64,000 nucleotides of DNA from QKMZ01 sp012965515. GTDB taxonomy: Bacteria; Cyanobacteriota; Vampirovibrionia; Obscuribacterales; Obscuribacteraceae. Within the stretch, counting starts at the first letter, position 1. Every line of letters begins with the position of its first letter. The notes beneath the pieces were generated by a model. It did not search any database, had not been told where the DNA came from, and saw only the letters and a program-made list of their open reading frames with translations. The stretch lies in contig CALFMP010000036.1 of NCBI GenBank assembly GCA_937879965.1, positions 624,354-688,353 of the forward strand. Direction: 5' to 3'. This document shows positions 53,855 to 62,356 of the stretch, in pieces. The translations under genes were made by a program, and so were the position numbers.

Positions 53855-54397
53855 TTTCTCTCTCCTGTGAGCAGCTGAATTTCTTACTTAGCCTTGTTTT
53901 CCTTGAAATGAGCGTTTAAGCATGGTTGCAAAGAGGTTTTCTTAAATGGCACAGCTGTACCGCGGGAAGCGGCGGGCCCTTGCCATCGCGGGATATCGCT
54001 AAATTCCCTGGCGATAGAACGGACCAAAGATATCAGAAACTCATCCTTTATATGTCAAAGTTTAATCTATTGATGACGACCGTTAAGTTGGCGGTATTCA
54101 GTCGAATACGAGTGTTTTGCGGTTTTGTGGCGAACTTGCAAAAGCTTGATGCCATGCGCACTGCTGTGTGCACCACCAATGGTGACTGCTCGTAAGTCTG
54201 CAAAATCCAACTCGCATCTATTTGTATGAATTCGCAGACTGTAGATAAGTAATTTATGGAAGTTAAAAAAATTGAGGTACTATGTTTTGGTACCGGTGAC
54301 CCGGGAATAAATCTGAGGCCAAGACAATTGCCTCGTTGGAAGTCAATAGAGGGTACGGGGTAGCAATACCAACAAGTCTGGCTCGTGGAGGAGCAAC
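53855..54397. other. Intergenic region upstream of tal-pgi and of the 51-residue gene
   Basis: No convincing gene. Open frames here lack ribosome sites and protein-like composition. A small inverted repeat TATCGC ... GCGATA lies near 53993-54016. AT-rich sequence around 54260-54290 (aaaaaaattgaggtactatg) is a candidate promoter for the small gene that follows. Confidence 0.45.
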
Positions 54398-54553
54398 ATG
54401 GAGATATTTCAAGATCCGCTCGTTCTGGTTTGCGTTCTTGCAATGCCGCTGGTAATTATCGGTTTGGCAAAAGCCTGGAAGCGTCTCAAAGACAAAAAAG
54501 CCGAAGCTGCTGCTGCATCAGGTGGTGGTGGTTCGTCAGATTCGAACGGCTAG
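54398..54553 (+). CDS. 51-residue single-pass membrane protein
   Basis: Strong GGAGGAG site six bases before the ATG. The protein has one hydrophobic helix (~8-25, LVLVCVLAMPLVIIGLA), then KAWKRLKDKKAE, a positively charged cytoplasmic-side stretch, and an Ala/Gly/Ser-rich tail ending SDSNG. A hairpin terminator follows at 54686-54722, so it is a single-gene unit. Size and layout recall small regulatory or assembly subunits of membrane complexes, but no family was recognised. Too short for usual gene callers to favour. Confidence 0.75.
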   Translation: MEIFQDPLVLVCVLAMPLVIIGLAKAWKRLKDKKAEAAAASGGGGSSDSNG

Positions 54554-54685
54554 TGCATCGCTGCTGATATAGAGTCGGCACAATTCATTATTAAGGCGGG
54601 GCGTCAAATCAGCTCCGTCTTGCTGTTTGATCGGGAACAACGGTCAAACCTGTCTCAAGACCCTCTGAAATTCATATTTATATGT

Positions 54686-54722
54686 CGCTGCCAAAATTTT
54701 TTGTTTTGGCGGCGATTTTCTT
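54686..54722 (+). terminator. Intrinsic terminator
   Basis: CGCTGCCAAAA (54686-54696) pairs with TTTTGGCGGCG (54704-54714), 11 bp with one G-T pair, followed by ATTTTCTTT. It ends the small membrane-protein transcript and precedes the Spy-like gene. Confidence 0.8.
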
Positions 54723-54853
54723 TGAACTTTTTTCGGCGAACTTACGTCTATACAGTTGTAAGCAAAAAATGGCTGCGCCGAAGTTTGGGGATCTCCACTG
54801 TGGAGGCATCTTCCAGTCGGTGAGCTCTCGTGCGATTAAGGAGTAATTGCATC

Positions 54854-55411
54854 ATGAATTTCAGGAAACTTTTCGTTCTTTCAGTTAGTTCGCTTTCCCT
54901 GGTTGCACCTGCGTTTGCAGACACCCAAGTTGGGTCGGTGGAACAGACTGTAGCTAAGACAAACATCGCCGAAAGAACCGGCGGAAAAGGCAAAATGTGC
55001 GGCGGTCATCATCGCGGATTCAAGGGTGGACTCGATCTCACCGATGCACAGAAAGAAAAACTTTACGCAATGAAGAATACATTGAAAGACAATGTAGGAC
55101 CTAAAATGTTGGAACTGAAAAAGAGCCAGCGTGATTTGAAAGACCTGCTCACCAAGCCATCTATTGACCGTGCGGCAATCTTGAGCACGCAGGGCAAAAT
55201 CAACGATTTGAAGGCCTCTATCTCCAATATGATGATTGCGTACAAGGCTGATTTCGCTGAAACACTGACGCCAGAGCAAAGACAGAAAATGCGCTTCGCG
55301 CCGTCCTTCGGTGGTCACCGTCACTTCCGTCATGGTGGACCAGGACACGGACCCCGCGGACCCAGACCAACTGCTGAGGTAGCACCAGCTCCAGCAGCGC
55401 CTGTTAGCTAA
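54854..55411 (+). CDS. Spy/CpxP-like periplasmic protein (LTxxQ motifs)
   Basis: 185 residues from the ATG at 54854 (AAGGAG ten bases upstream). Sec leader ~1-23 (FVLSVSSLSLVAPAFADT). Two LTxxQ-type motifs, LDLTDAQKEKLYAM (~68) and ETLTPEQRQKMR (~143), frame four long helices, the mark of Spy/CpxP chaperone or metal-stress proteins. His/Gly-rich ends (CGGHHRGFKGG and HRHFRHGGPGHGPRG) could bind metal ions. In known systems such proteins report envelope stress; no matching sensor is adjacent. A Pro/Ala tail ends it. Confidence 0.82.
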   Translation: MNFRKLFVLSVSSLSLVAPAFADTQVGSVEQTVAKTNIAERTGGKGKMCGGHHRGFKGGLDLTDAQKEKLYAMKNTLKDNVGPKMLELKKSQRDLKDLLTKPSIDRAAILSTQGKINDLKASISNMMIAYKADFAETLTPEQRQKMRFAPSFGGHRHFRHGGPGHGPRGPRPTAEVAPAPAAPVS

Positions 55412-55430
55412 CGGCGACAGCAATCGTGAT

Positions 55431-55494
55431 GGCGGCAGCCTTGCCGCCTAGCGATTGGTTTTAATGCGCGGTCGACGCCATGCGTCGACCCTAC
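55431..55494. repeat. Intergenic palindrome pair, GGCGGCA plus GGTCGACGCC types (member 4)
   Basis: GGCGGCAGCCTTGCCGCC (55431-55448) and GGTCGACGCCATGCGTCGACC (55470-55490) followed by CTAC. The two are 21 bases apart here, compared with one base in member 2. They lie between convergent genes. Confidence 0.9.
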
Positions 55495-55502
55495 GCTAAT
55501 CA

Positions 55503-56801
55503 TTATCTAGAGTGTGTTTTGAAAAACTGCCAGAGCGTTTCTGAAGCGTTGATGTCCTGGCTGATCTTTCCTGCCAGACCGGACGAAGCATACGGCAAAC
55601 CGCCTGGCCAGGTGTGTCCGCCGTTTTCGATGCGATAGAGAATCACTTCTCTTCCTGCAGATCCGTATGCTTCACGCCGCACGCGAGTGCCGTCTTTCGG
55701 GTCTCTATCCGGCTCGTTGGAAATGTAGGGACGTGCCGATCCGCACTGATTATGAGTGGTCCAAAACTCGATCATCTCGGGAACTGGCATGATTCCACCG
55801 TATCGAGCGAGCGCGCTTTCAACACCGCCGAACTTTCCTGCACCAACCAAGTCTACAAGTTCGTTCAATTCGCCATTTGCAGTGCTCGCTCCTGACGAAC
55901 CCCAGGCAATAAGCGGGTCGCTGGTGCCGAGGAAAAACATGATTGGCATCGGACGGTTTGAGTGGCAGCCGTTTGCGGCTTGCTGCATGAGCGTAGAGCC
56001 GACCACACCAATCGCAGCGATTTTATCTGGAATTGCACAAGCAAGCATCTGCGAGAAATATCCGCCGTTACTAATTCCGCAGGCGTAGACTCGCTTTCGG
56101 TCAACACTGACTGTGTTGGCAATTTTGTCTATTACTTTTCCGACATAGCCGATGTCGTCGATTCCCCGCCCTGCGTGCCCGTCATCCCATGCTTTGCCGA
56201 TGCCATCGCCGTAAATCACTGCGAAATTATTCCTGTCCGCAACCGGATTAAATTGGCTCAAAAACATCATCATTGAGCCGTTAAGCTGCAATCCATGAAA
56301 GACCAGAACAACCGGCATGTTCCTCAAAGACTTGTAGCCGGGCGGTAAATGGCATTGGAACGTTCGAGTCATGCCGTCAATGCTGACAGTGTCTTGATAT
56401 GTATAGCCTTTCGAGGTGTCGCCCTTCGGCGTCACGCCGAGATAGGTTTGCACCGCGCTCTGTATTTGCCTACCCTGCTCTGCGCGCCGACTCTGTTGGG
56501 TTTGCTGACCCACCTGACCTTGCGTCGTTTGTTCCGCGTGGCTGCGTCCGGGGTGGCGTTTTTCCTCTTCTTGCTGCATTTGCCGCATATACGCCTGTCT
56601 GGCATAATCTCCCGGCCTATAGCCCGGTGGGCGAGCATATGGGCTTCTGTAATAATTCGTCGTTGGGAATGGGCGCGCGCTCTGGCTGTTTGAGCCAGAC
56701 GTGTTTTGCCCCGTCGTTTGAGCGTTAGAACCCGTCTGCGCGACCATATTCAGCGGAATCGCCGCAAACAGAATCAATGTGAGAACATTTGCCAGTTTCA
56801 A
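55503..56801 (-). CDS. Secreted PHB-depolymerase/feruloyl-esterase-type hydrolase (LpqC-like)
   Basis: 432 residues from a TTG at 56801; no better start precedes the leader (ANVLTLILFAAIPLNMVAQ). Residues ~25-110 are Gln/Ser/Arg/Pro-rich linker. The alpha/beta hydrolase domain (~130-432) shows VVLVFHGLQLNGS (oxyanion strand), nucleophile elbow CGISNGGYFSQM (GxSxG), FLGTSDPLIAWG (acid) and ENGGHTWPGG (His). This is the COG3509/esterase-PHB family acting on polyesters or feruloyl esters outside the cell. The Ser-Asp-His triad is intact. It is divergent from the 56967 gene. Confidence 0.88.
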   Translation of the reverse strand: MKLANVLTLILFAAIPLNMVAQTGSNAQTTGQNTSGSNSQSARPFPTTNYYRSPYARPPGYRPGDYARQAYMRQMQQEEEKRHPGRSHAEQTTQGQVGQQTQQSRRAEQGRQIQSAVQTYLGVTPKGDTSKGYTYQDTVSIDGMTRTFQCHLPPGYKSLRNMPVVLVFHGLQLNGSMMMFLSQFNPVADRNNFAVIYGDGIGKAWDDGHAGRGIDDIGYVGKVIDKIANTVSVDRKRVYACGISNGGYFSQMLACAIPDKIAAIGVVGSTLMQQAANGCHSNRPMPIMFFLGTSDPLIAWGSSGASTANGELNELVDLVGAGKFGGVESALARYGGIMPVPEMIEFWTTHNQCGSARPYISNEPDRDPKDGTRVRREAYGSAGREVILYRIENGGHTWPGGLPYASSGLAGKISQDINASETLWQFFKTHSR

Positions 56802-56966
56802 GCGTCAGTAGGCTCATTACAAGATGGTAAGCAGTAGGTTCTATGTTCCACGGGCTGGGGCGTTTCCCTACTCACTTAGCATTATGACTAAACACTCTCA
56901 CGCACGGGTAAGCAAAGTGCATAGGTGTTTTTTCGAAAGAACTTTAGCTACTCCCGGGGATGTTCT

Positions 56967-57851
56967 ATGCTGAAAACTTCGATATTTGCATCGACGATGG
57001 CCGTGTTGCTTTCGATTTCGCTTGCGATGCCCTCTGAGGCCGAACCGAAGATACCAAAGAAGAACAGGAAGCAACAGCAACAACAGCAACAGCAGGAGTT
57101 GCAATCGCAGCAGGGTACCTACGACAACAGCAACAATAGAAACGACAGTTCCGGAGGCAGTGCCAGCAGTGGCTCCGGTTCTAGCGGTGGTAGCGACAGT
57201 ATTTCGATGTTCAAAGCTGGAAATACATCCTTGCCGGCAGGCACCTACGCAATGACCAATGTTAGTAATGGTGCAGCTTTTGTTGTGATTGTCGACGAGA
57301 CAGGCGACATGCGTGCACAGGACGCACGCGCGATGAATCTCATTGACGATAAGAATGCGGGCAAAACTGCAAAGAACAACCGAAAGAATAACAACGGTAA
57401 TCCAGGCAACAATCAGGGTTATAACGATTACAGCAATTCCGGCGACAATTACAATAGTTCAAACAACTACAACTCAAACAACGACAATTCAGGCGGCCGC
57501 GCCAATAGTTCGGGCAGCAATCTAGGCCCAAATGGTCTTTTGCCTCCTCAACAAACTCCGGCTTCTGCGGTGTTGCCGACGCCGAATGCAAGCAGCCATC
57601 CGCTTTTACAAGGTGCGACACAAGGTTCTGTTTACCAGCCGCAGCAATCCGGTGGTGGGCTAACCAATCTGTTCACGTCACCGAATCCGCTTGCACAGCA
57701 AAATCCGCTCATGCCTGGACAACCGGCACCAGGTGGAATACAAGGCAAGATTCAAGCTGAACTCCAGCGTCAGCTCAATAAGCAACTTATGAAGTATGGC
57801 GGCACCGGAAACCTGGAACAACAGGTTCGCAAGATGATCAATAAGTTCTGA
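56967..57851 (+). CDS. Gln/Asn-rich exported protein
   Basis: 294 residues. The ATG at 56967 is preferred over one 42 bases upstream because GGGGA is six bases before it and a Sec leader follows (IFASTMAVLLSISLAMPSEA). A basic stretch KIPKKNRK runs into eight Gln in a row (CAA/CAG codons, ~57074-57097), then Ser/Gly and Asn-rich low-complexity sequence (~120-210, rich in NNYNS-like repeats). A short ordered part (~65-115) reads MFKAGNTSLPAGTYAMTNV. The composition suits an extracellular matrix or surface protein. No domain was recognised. Confidence 0.72.
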   Translation: MLKTSIFASTMAVLLSISLAMPSEAEPKIPKKNRKQQQQQQQQELQSQQGTYDNSNNRNDSSGGSASSGSGSSGGSDSISMFKAGNTSLPAGTYAMTNVSNGAAFVVIVDETGDMRAQDARAMNLIDDKNAGKTAKNNRKNNNGNPGNNQGYNDYSNSGDNYNSSNNYNSNNDNSGGRANSSGSNLGPNGLLPPQQTPASAVLPTPNASSHPLLQGATQGSVYQPQQSGGGLTNLFTSPNPLAQQNPLMPGQPAPGGIQGKIQAELQRQLNKQLMKYGGTGNLEQQVRKMINKF

Positions 57852-57997
57852 CCGTCAGTGGTTTAACCGTTGTTAGCTGAACATCACTGGGATCAATAAG
57901 TTCTAGTGACACTTTCGCCGCCTTAGCGCAAAGCGGGCGCCCGATTTGATAAATTTGAACCTTGCATTTGCAGGGTAATTAATCGTTCGGAGCGAAA

Positions 57998-58909
57998 ATG
58001 ACGAAAGAAACCAAGCCGAAAAAAGTTTGGGCAACCGCAGAGTTTGAAACTTCAGCAGATCGCGAAGATATTTGCAGTTGGTTGATGATTCAATGCGGAG
58101 CCACTGGCTGCCAGGTTGAGCCAATCGACGAGAGAAACGTAAAGATCGTCGCTTCGTTTGAAAAGGAGAAATTCTCTGAGAACGAACTGAAAAACTTGCG
58201 CGCGTGCTTCGAAGAGTACTACCTTGGCGAATGCTTGCAAACCTTGAAAATAGTAGCTCTTGAAGAGCAAGACTGGTTGACGAAGTGGAAGGAGGGATTC
58301 CATCCTTTTGAGATTGGAGAAAAGCTTCAGATCTGTCCGTCATGGTGGATGGAAAAGAGAGGCGAGCTAAGCCCTGCGCGCAAGCACCTTTTCATCGATC
58401 CCGGTATGGCGTTCGGAACTGGACTGCATGCCACCACTCGTTACTGTCTGGGAGCGATTGAACGCCTCGAAGAACCTGGAGATGTTGTTGATGTCGGCTC
58501 TGGAAGCGGGATTCTCGCAATCGCTGTTGCATTGCTAAATGATAAAGCGAACATTACGGCAGTCGAGATTGATGCAATTGCTGTCGAAAACTCTTGCTAC
58601 AACTTCACCTTAAACGGCGTCGACAAGCGCATTGAGATGCTGACTGGTGAGTTAGAACTGGTAGCCGATAGAAAGTTCGACACAATTCTTTCCAATCTTA
58701 CTTGCGAAGACAACATGGCTCTGTTGCCTGATTACGCGAAGATTTTAAAGCCAGGTGGTCGAGTCATTTGCGCCGGAATACTTTTGGAGAAACTTGAACG
58801 GCTTTTGCCCGTCATAGAAAACACTGGCTTCGCGATTGTCGACCAAGACACGTCTAACGGCTGGGCGGGCATAACGCTTATGCAGAAAACAGGTGCCTGT
58901 GGCAGTTAG
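57998..58909 (+). CDS. prmA: Ribosomal protein L11 methyltransferase
   Basis: 303 residues; GGAGCG six to seven bases before the ATG. An N-terminal ferredoxin-like substrate domain (~1-100) with QDWLTKWKEGFHPFEIG is followed by the SAM-dependent methyltransferase fold: DPGMAFGTGLHATTRYCL, motif I VDVGSGSGILAIA, VEIDAIAVENS and SNLTCEDN in the place of the usual NILA motif. PrmA trimethylates L11. Identity is well supported; the NxL motif is slightly unusual. It is a lone gene followed by the tmRNA. Confidence 0.93.
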   Translation: MTKETKPKKVWATAEFETSADREDICSWLMIQCGATGCQVEPIDERNVKIVASFEKEKFSENELKNLRACFEEYYLGECLQTLKIVALEEQDWLTKWKEGFHPFEIGEKLQICPSWWMEKRGELSPARKHLFIDPGMAFGTGLHATTRYCLGAIERLEEPGDVVDVGSGSGILAIAVALLNDKANITAVEIDAIAVENSCYNFTLNGVDKRIEMLTGELELVADRKFDTILSNLTCEDNMALLPDYAKILKPGGRVICAGILLEKLERLLPVIENTGFAIVDQDTSNGWAGITLMQKTGACGS

Positions 58910-58969
58910 CGGTTCGCCAGCCAAAAGTCTCGCCAGAATAGGTTCTCCAAGCTAATGGAAACCTTTATT

Positions 58970-59000
58970 TTGGGGGATCGCCGGCAGGCGCTGCTATACT
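58970..59000 (+). promoter_or_regulatory. Candidate tmRNA promoter
   Basis: TATACT (58995-59000) fits a -10 box; TTGGGG (58970-58975) is a poor -35 with 19-bp spacing. The start would be near 59007, with later 5' processing to the mature tmRNA end at 59088. Confidence 0.35.
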
Positions 59001-59087
59001 TAGGTTAGATTCCCAACTTTGCCCGTGCGGGCGGAGTTTTGCACCCTGAAAATTGAATAGAGCGAAATATCTGCCAAACACCCACAT

Positions 59088-59486
59088 GGGGGCGTTTAGA
59101 TTCGACAGGGTTGTTGGGTCGTAGGCTGCAGGTCGAGGTCGCTTGGATCCTCGTTAAAAGCTGAGCAAAACAACAAACGCCAATGTAATCAGCGTTGATT
59201 TCTCTGCTAAGCGCGCTCTGCGCGCTGCCTAAAACTAACCTTTTAGAAGCGGAACTCGATAGTTTCTTGACTACCCGAAACTAAAGGGTCAAACCACGGT
59301 GGTTGCCGCAGCACGAAGTTAGCGGTTAGTAGTGCTGCCTAAGACATAATCGCGAACCCGGGTAGCCGTTCAGGCTTCCTGCAGCGGGCTGAGCAATCAG
59401 CGACTGTAGAAATTTCTGAACTAAACTTGTAGACGCTTGCCTCTCGGCTTCTTTGGACGCGAGTGCGATTCTCGCCGCCTCCACCA
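59088..59486 (+). ncRNA. ssrA: Transfer-messenger RNA (one-piece)
   Basis: The 5' end GGGGGCG pairs with CGCCTCC (59476-59482) as the acceptor stem, followed by A and an encoded CCA. The 5' part contains TTTAGATTCGACAGGG, the conserved tRNA-like start, and the T arm is near the end (gtgcgattctcgc). The tag frame ends with TAA at 59230 and reads back through ...ANVISVDFSAKRALRAA to about 59167; the C-terminal LRAA resembles the LAA-type degron of other bacteria. Both tRNA-like halves are in order, so it is not permuted. It rescues stalled ribosomes with SmpB. Confidence 0.93.
59460..59486 (+). other. Probable attachment site core at ssrA 3' end
   Basis: The 3' end of tmRNA genes is a common target of tyrosine recombinases. 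An integrase and an excisionase-like gene follow within 3 kb. I looked for a second copy of this 3' end to 64000 and saw none, so the far attachment site is likely outside the window. Confidence 0.45.
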
Positions 59487-59694
59487 TTTACTTTTCAAAC
59501 AGGGCTCAAAGCATCATTGGTGCACGCTTTCGAGCATTCTCAATAAGGAGAATGTGCGCAAGTGTGGCCCCTTTTGTGGCCCGTCAAAATATTTTTGGGA
59601 ACCGAAATCACCCGGTTTTGGTAAGGATTTTTGGGGTGGTTTCGATGAAGCGCGTTCTATACTGTGCATATTGTTATGCGCTCCGAGATGCGTG

Positions 59695-60444
59695 ATGCCA
59701 GAATTACGTCCAAATCCAATCAAGTCTTCATCATTGTCGTATCAGCCCTACGAGAGCTCGGGCGAATCTGGCTTGAGATTTTGGTTATGGCGAGTTGAAA
59801 TTGACGGCAAGTTGTTCTCGAAGTCGATGTCTCCGTTTCAAGCGTCAGACGCCCGAGTTGAACGATACGGTTGCGGTTCCTGTGGTGTTGCAGGCGATGG
59901 CACTGGGTTTTATGCGGTTCGTCGACTGGGCGACAAGGTGCTCTGGATTTATGAGGAGCTATTGGACTCCGGAACGGTCCGCGAGTTTGAAAACCTGCCT
60001 GAATGTTTTGTGTTTGATGGCAAGGAATACGGGGCGATGCTCGGCGTGGGGAGCGCCGCCGAATTACCGGAATTGACAATGGCTGAGATGCGGGCATTGA
60101 TCCTTCGTTATCTTCCGCCGGCGTCACTTTCGTTATACGTTAGTCCAGAATGTCCCGACGATCCGAGTGGAAGCGCATTGTTGACGCATGTCCATCTTGT
60201 GCTGTCGGGGAGCGGAGATATTACACCCGTGTCCGACCATCCAGTGCGGCCAATTGAAATACGCATTGGACTGGACTTGCCGGGCGCGCCAGAATGCCGC
60301 TGGTTTGTCGGAAAGAATGATGCAGGGACCTGCGCGATGTTTGCGGAATTTCCGAAGTTGCCGTGCTGGCTTGGTGGGCAACAAATTGCCACAGCCTTTG
60401 ATACTCCTGGTATCGAACGATTACTTCCGCAAGGACAGAACTAG
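59695..60444 (+). CDS. Hypothetical protein in ssrA-linked region
   Basis: 249 residues from the ATG at 59695. The frame is open back to 59437, but that part overlaps the tmRNA and is not protein-like. Soluble, with no leader. Features: an N-terminal beta-rich part with GCGSCGVAGDGTGFY, a middle part LPECFVFDGKEYGAMLG, and TCAMFAEFPKLPCWLGGQQ. No known domain was recognised. Its stop shares bases with that of the convergent 60441 gene. Confidence 0.65.
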   Translation: MPELRPNPIKSSSLSYQPYESSGESGLRFWLWRVEIDGKLFSKSMSPFQASDARVERYGCGSCGVAGDGTGFYAVRRLGDKVLWIYEELLDSGTVREFENLPECFVFDGKEYGAMLGVGSAAELPELTMAEMRALILRYLPPASLSLYVSPECPDDPSGSALLTHVHLVLSGSGDITPVSDHPVRPIEIRIGLDLPGAPECRWFVGKNDAGTCAMFAEFPKLPCWLGGQQIATAFDTPGIERLLPQGQN

Positions 60445-60818
60445 CTTGGTAACTGTTCTTTGTGATTCAGATATTCCTTGATCAGTGAGAGCATCTCTAG
60501 CGCCAGTATGGTGTACTTCCCAGCATCGGAAGCGCGTTCTCCTTTGAAGAGAATTGGCGGCCATCCTTTGGCGAGATCGCATTCTCTTTCAAAAACCCAC
60601 ATTGTGACATCGCCGCCTACGCGCGCATTGCGTCCGTAGCACATCTCACCTGTGGGCAAAAAAGCATCGATTTGAAGCGGAATCATGCAGTTTGTAAAAA
60701 CAACCCTCTCGACCAATCCTGATTCCATGAGGATCTGACGTGCCTCATCGCGTTCGAGCTGCAACTCGCGCTCGAATCTCTCCTCATTCTCTAATTCTTC
60801 ACGAAGGATCCAGCTCAT
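60441..60818 (-). CDS. Hypothetical protein, 125 aa
   Basis: ATG at 60818 preferred (AGAGG seven bases upstream) over an ATG at 60845. A charged N-terminal helix (LREELENEERFERELQLERD) is followed by a domain with ERVVFTNCMIPLQIDAFLPT and DVTMWVFERECDLAKGWPPI, where aromatic and acidic residues dominate. It ends in a helix with YTILALEMLSLIKEYL. Soluble. It is convergent with the 59695 gene by four bases and lies upstream of nothing on its strand. Function unknown. Confidence 0.7.
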   Translation of the reverse strand: MSWILREELENEERFERELQLERDEARQILMESGLVERVVFTNCMIPLQIDAFLPTGEMCYGRNARVGGDVTMWVFERECDLAKGWPPILFKGERASDAGKYTILALEMLSLIKEYLNHKEQLPS

Positions 60819-60886
60819 TCGCACGCCTCTAAATAATCCGCACATTGATTCGCTAATGTAGTTTACAACGGTGGCGAGTCTTTAGC

Positions 60887-61996
60887 TCATGCCTTTGCTT
60901 GCCGCCGTTGGGATGATGTTAGCAGTTGCTCCATGCGCGCTTCATTCTCACGAGATGTATCTTTGATGAATCGTGCATAGTGCTTGAAGGTCGTTTGCAA
61001 AGTTGAATGTCCGAGTACGTTAGCAAGCCACCCTGGTGCTACGCCGCTTTGTAGGCACAGGGAAGCAAACGTATGTCTCAATTGGTACGATGGGCGATGG
61101 CGTAAACCGGCTTTTCGCAGCGCACTCCGCCAGACATGATCTAAGTGCTTGTCGATTGGCTGGCCGTTCTTTGTCGTGAATACATAGCCATCGAGATTTG
61201 CTGTATCTCCGCCTTTCAGTTGTTCCAGCGCAGTCCTCACAATGGATAGCATTGGAATAACCCGCGAGCTTGATGCGGTCTTTGGAAGATCTTCAGATCC
61301 GCGCACGCGTCCCTTGTTAATGCGAATTTCGCTACGATTGAAATCAACGTCTTTCCAGCGTAAAGCGAACAGCTCATTGGGTCTGGCTCCGGTCCATGCA
61401 AGACAGGTAAAGAGTGGCCGATAATGAGGAACGATTTTGGAAAGCGCAAGATCGAGTTCTTCCTTTGTGAGCGGATCTATGTCGGGTTGCTTTTCGGTAA
61501 GCGGGCGAACTCCAACCGTGGGATTTTCTGCGATCAGTTTTCTGCGGAGGCACACTTTCATGATGTAGCGGAGCAAACCCATAATGTTGTTTGTTCTCAC
61601 TGCCGAAACATTCCTCGAGACTTCAGCTTGAAATCGAGCAACATCTTCTTCAGTGATGTCGCTCACTTCCATTTTTCCGAACGATGGCAGTAAATAGTTT
61701 TTCAATACTTCGCGGTAGCCGCGCAGTGTGCTGTATTTCAAACTCGCTCTTTCGGCGAGGTAATCTTCGGCGACTTCTGCAAATATTTTGCGAGTCTTCG
61801 GCTTCGTAAACTCAGCCAGACCTGACCAATCGTTGGTGGCATTCGCAACTGCGCGATGCTTCAAGATTTCCGCTAGCGCAAGCTCCGCGGCCTTGCGGTC
61901 GCGGCCGAATGATTTCACTCGGCGACGGCCATTGACCTTTACCGAGATGTACCAATTGTTACCACGTTTCCAGATACCATCTTTGACGCCTGCCAT
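60887..61996 (-). CDS. int: Tyrosine recombinase / phage-type integrase
   Basis: 369 residues from the ATG at 61996 (AGGAGG seven bases upstream). An N-terminal Arm-type DNA-binding part (GIWKRGNNWYISVKVNG) and a SAM-like core-binding domain (~75-165) precede the catalytic domain. Catalytic residues: Arg205 (TGARPNEL), Lys in the beta-hairpin (PKTASSSR), RHT in SYQLRHTFAS, where the usual His of HxLRH is Tyr, His in LGHSTLQTT and the nucleophile Tyr340 (FKHYARF). It would cut and join the ssrA attachment site. The excisionase-like gene lies upstream on the same strand. Confidence 0.93.
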   Translation of the reverse strand: MAGVKDGIWKRGNNWYISVKVNGRRRVKSFGRDRKAAELALAEILKHRAVANATNDWSGLAEFTKPKTRKIFAEVAEDYLAERASLKYSTLRGYREVLKNYLLPSFGKMEVSDITEEDVARFQAEVSRNVSAVRTNNIMGLLRYIMKVCLRRKLIAENPTVGVRPLTEKQPDIDPLTKEELDLALSKIVPHYRPLFTCLAWTGARPNELFALRWKDVDFNRSEIRINKGRVRGSEDLPKTASSSRVIPMLSIVRTALEQLKGGDTANLDGYVFTTKNGQPIDKHLDHVWRSALRKAGLRHRPSYQLRHTFASLCLQSGVAPGWLANVLGHSTLQTTFKHYARFIKDTSRENEARMEQLLTSSQRRQAKA

Positions 61997-62131
61997 GGAT
62001 AATCCTCCTGGCGCGCAATTCACTAGGCACTATATACGGTGCTCTAATGATCGCACATTTAACGAGTATTTGCTAGTTAAAAAATCAGCATCAGAACTTG
62101 ATGCTAGCTAGTGTGAGGTGTGTCAATTCCG

Positions 62132-62356
62132 TTAGCGATAGACAAAATTTCGTGCGATGTCATTTGAATCAAGTTTATTGACTGTGTTTGCTTGAATGAA
62201 CTCGTTCATTGCGTTGGTTGATATGAGTACACGGCGATTGATTTTGATGAATGTAATTTGACGGGAATTGATGAGCCGCCACATTGTCTTCAGTGAAACG
62301 CCGAGATGCTCGGCTGCTGCGGCTACTGAATGAAGCTTGGGAACTGTTTCGGACAT
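62132..62356 (-). CDS. Excisionase-like / AlpA-MerR-type helix-turn-helix protein
   Basis: 74 residues; AGGAG six bases before the ATG. The sequence HSVAAAAEHLGVSLKTMWRL is a winged helix-turn-helix of the helix_turn_helix_17/excisionase kind, followed by ITFIKINRRVLIS (wing). Such proteins bend attachment-site DNA to favour excision or control the integrase gene. It is 135 bp upstream of int on the same strand, the usual xis-int order. Confidence 0.85.
   Translation of the reverse strand: MSETVPKLHSVAAAAEHLGVSLKTMWRLINSRQITFIKINRRVLISTNAMNEFIQANTVNKLDSNDIARNFVYR

Noticed and set aside
53926..54195. 89-codon plus-strand open frame
   Set aside because: No ribosome site, odd composition rich in Cys/Arg/Thr, and it lies in a probable promoter region.
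55614..56728. Plus-strand open frames opposite the esterase gene
   Set aside because: The minus-strand frame has the full catalytic triad and leader; the plus frames are shadows.
59533..59553. GCATTCTC ... GAGAATG hairpin as tmRNA terminator
   Set aside because: No T-run follows it, so intrinsic termination is not supported.
59437..59694. Upstream extension of the 59695 gene
   Set aside because: It overlaps the tmRNA 3' part and its translation is not protein-like; the ATG at 59695 is used.
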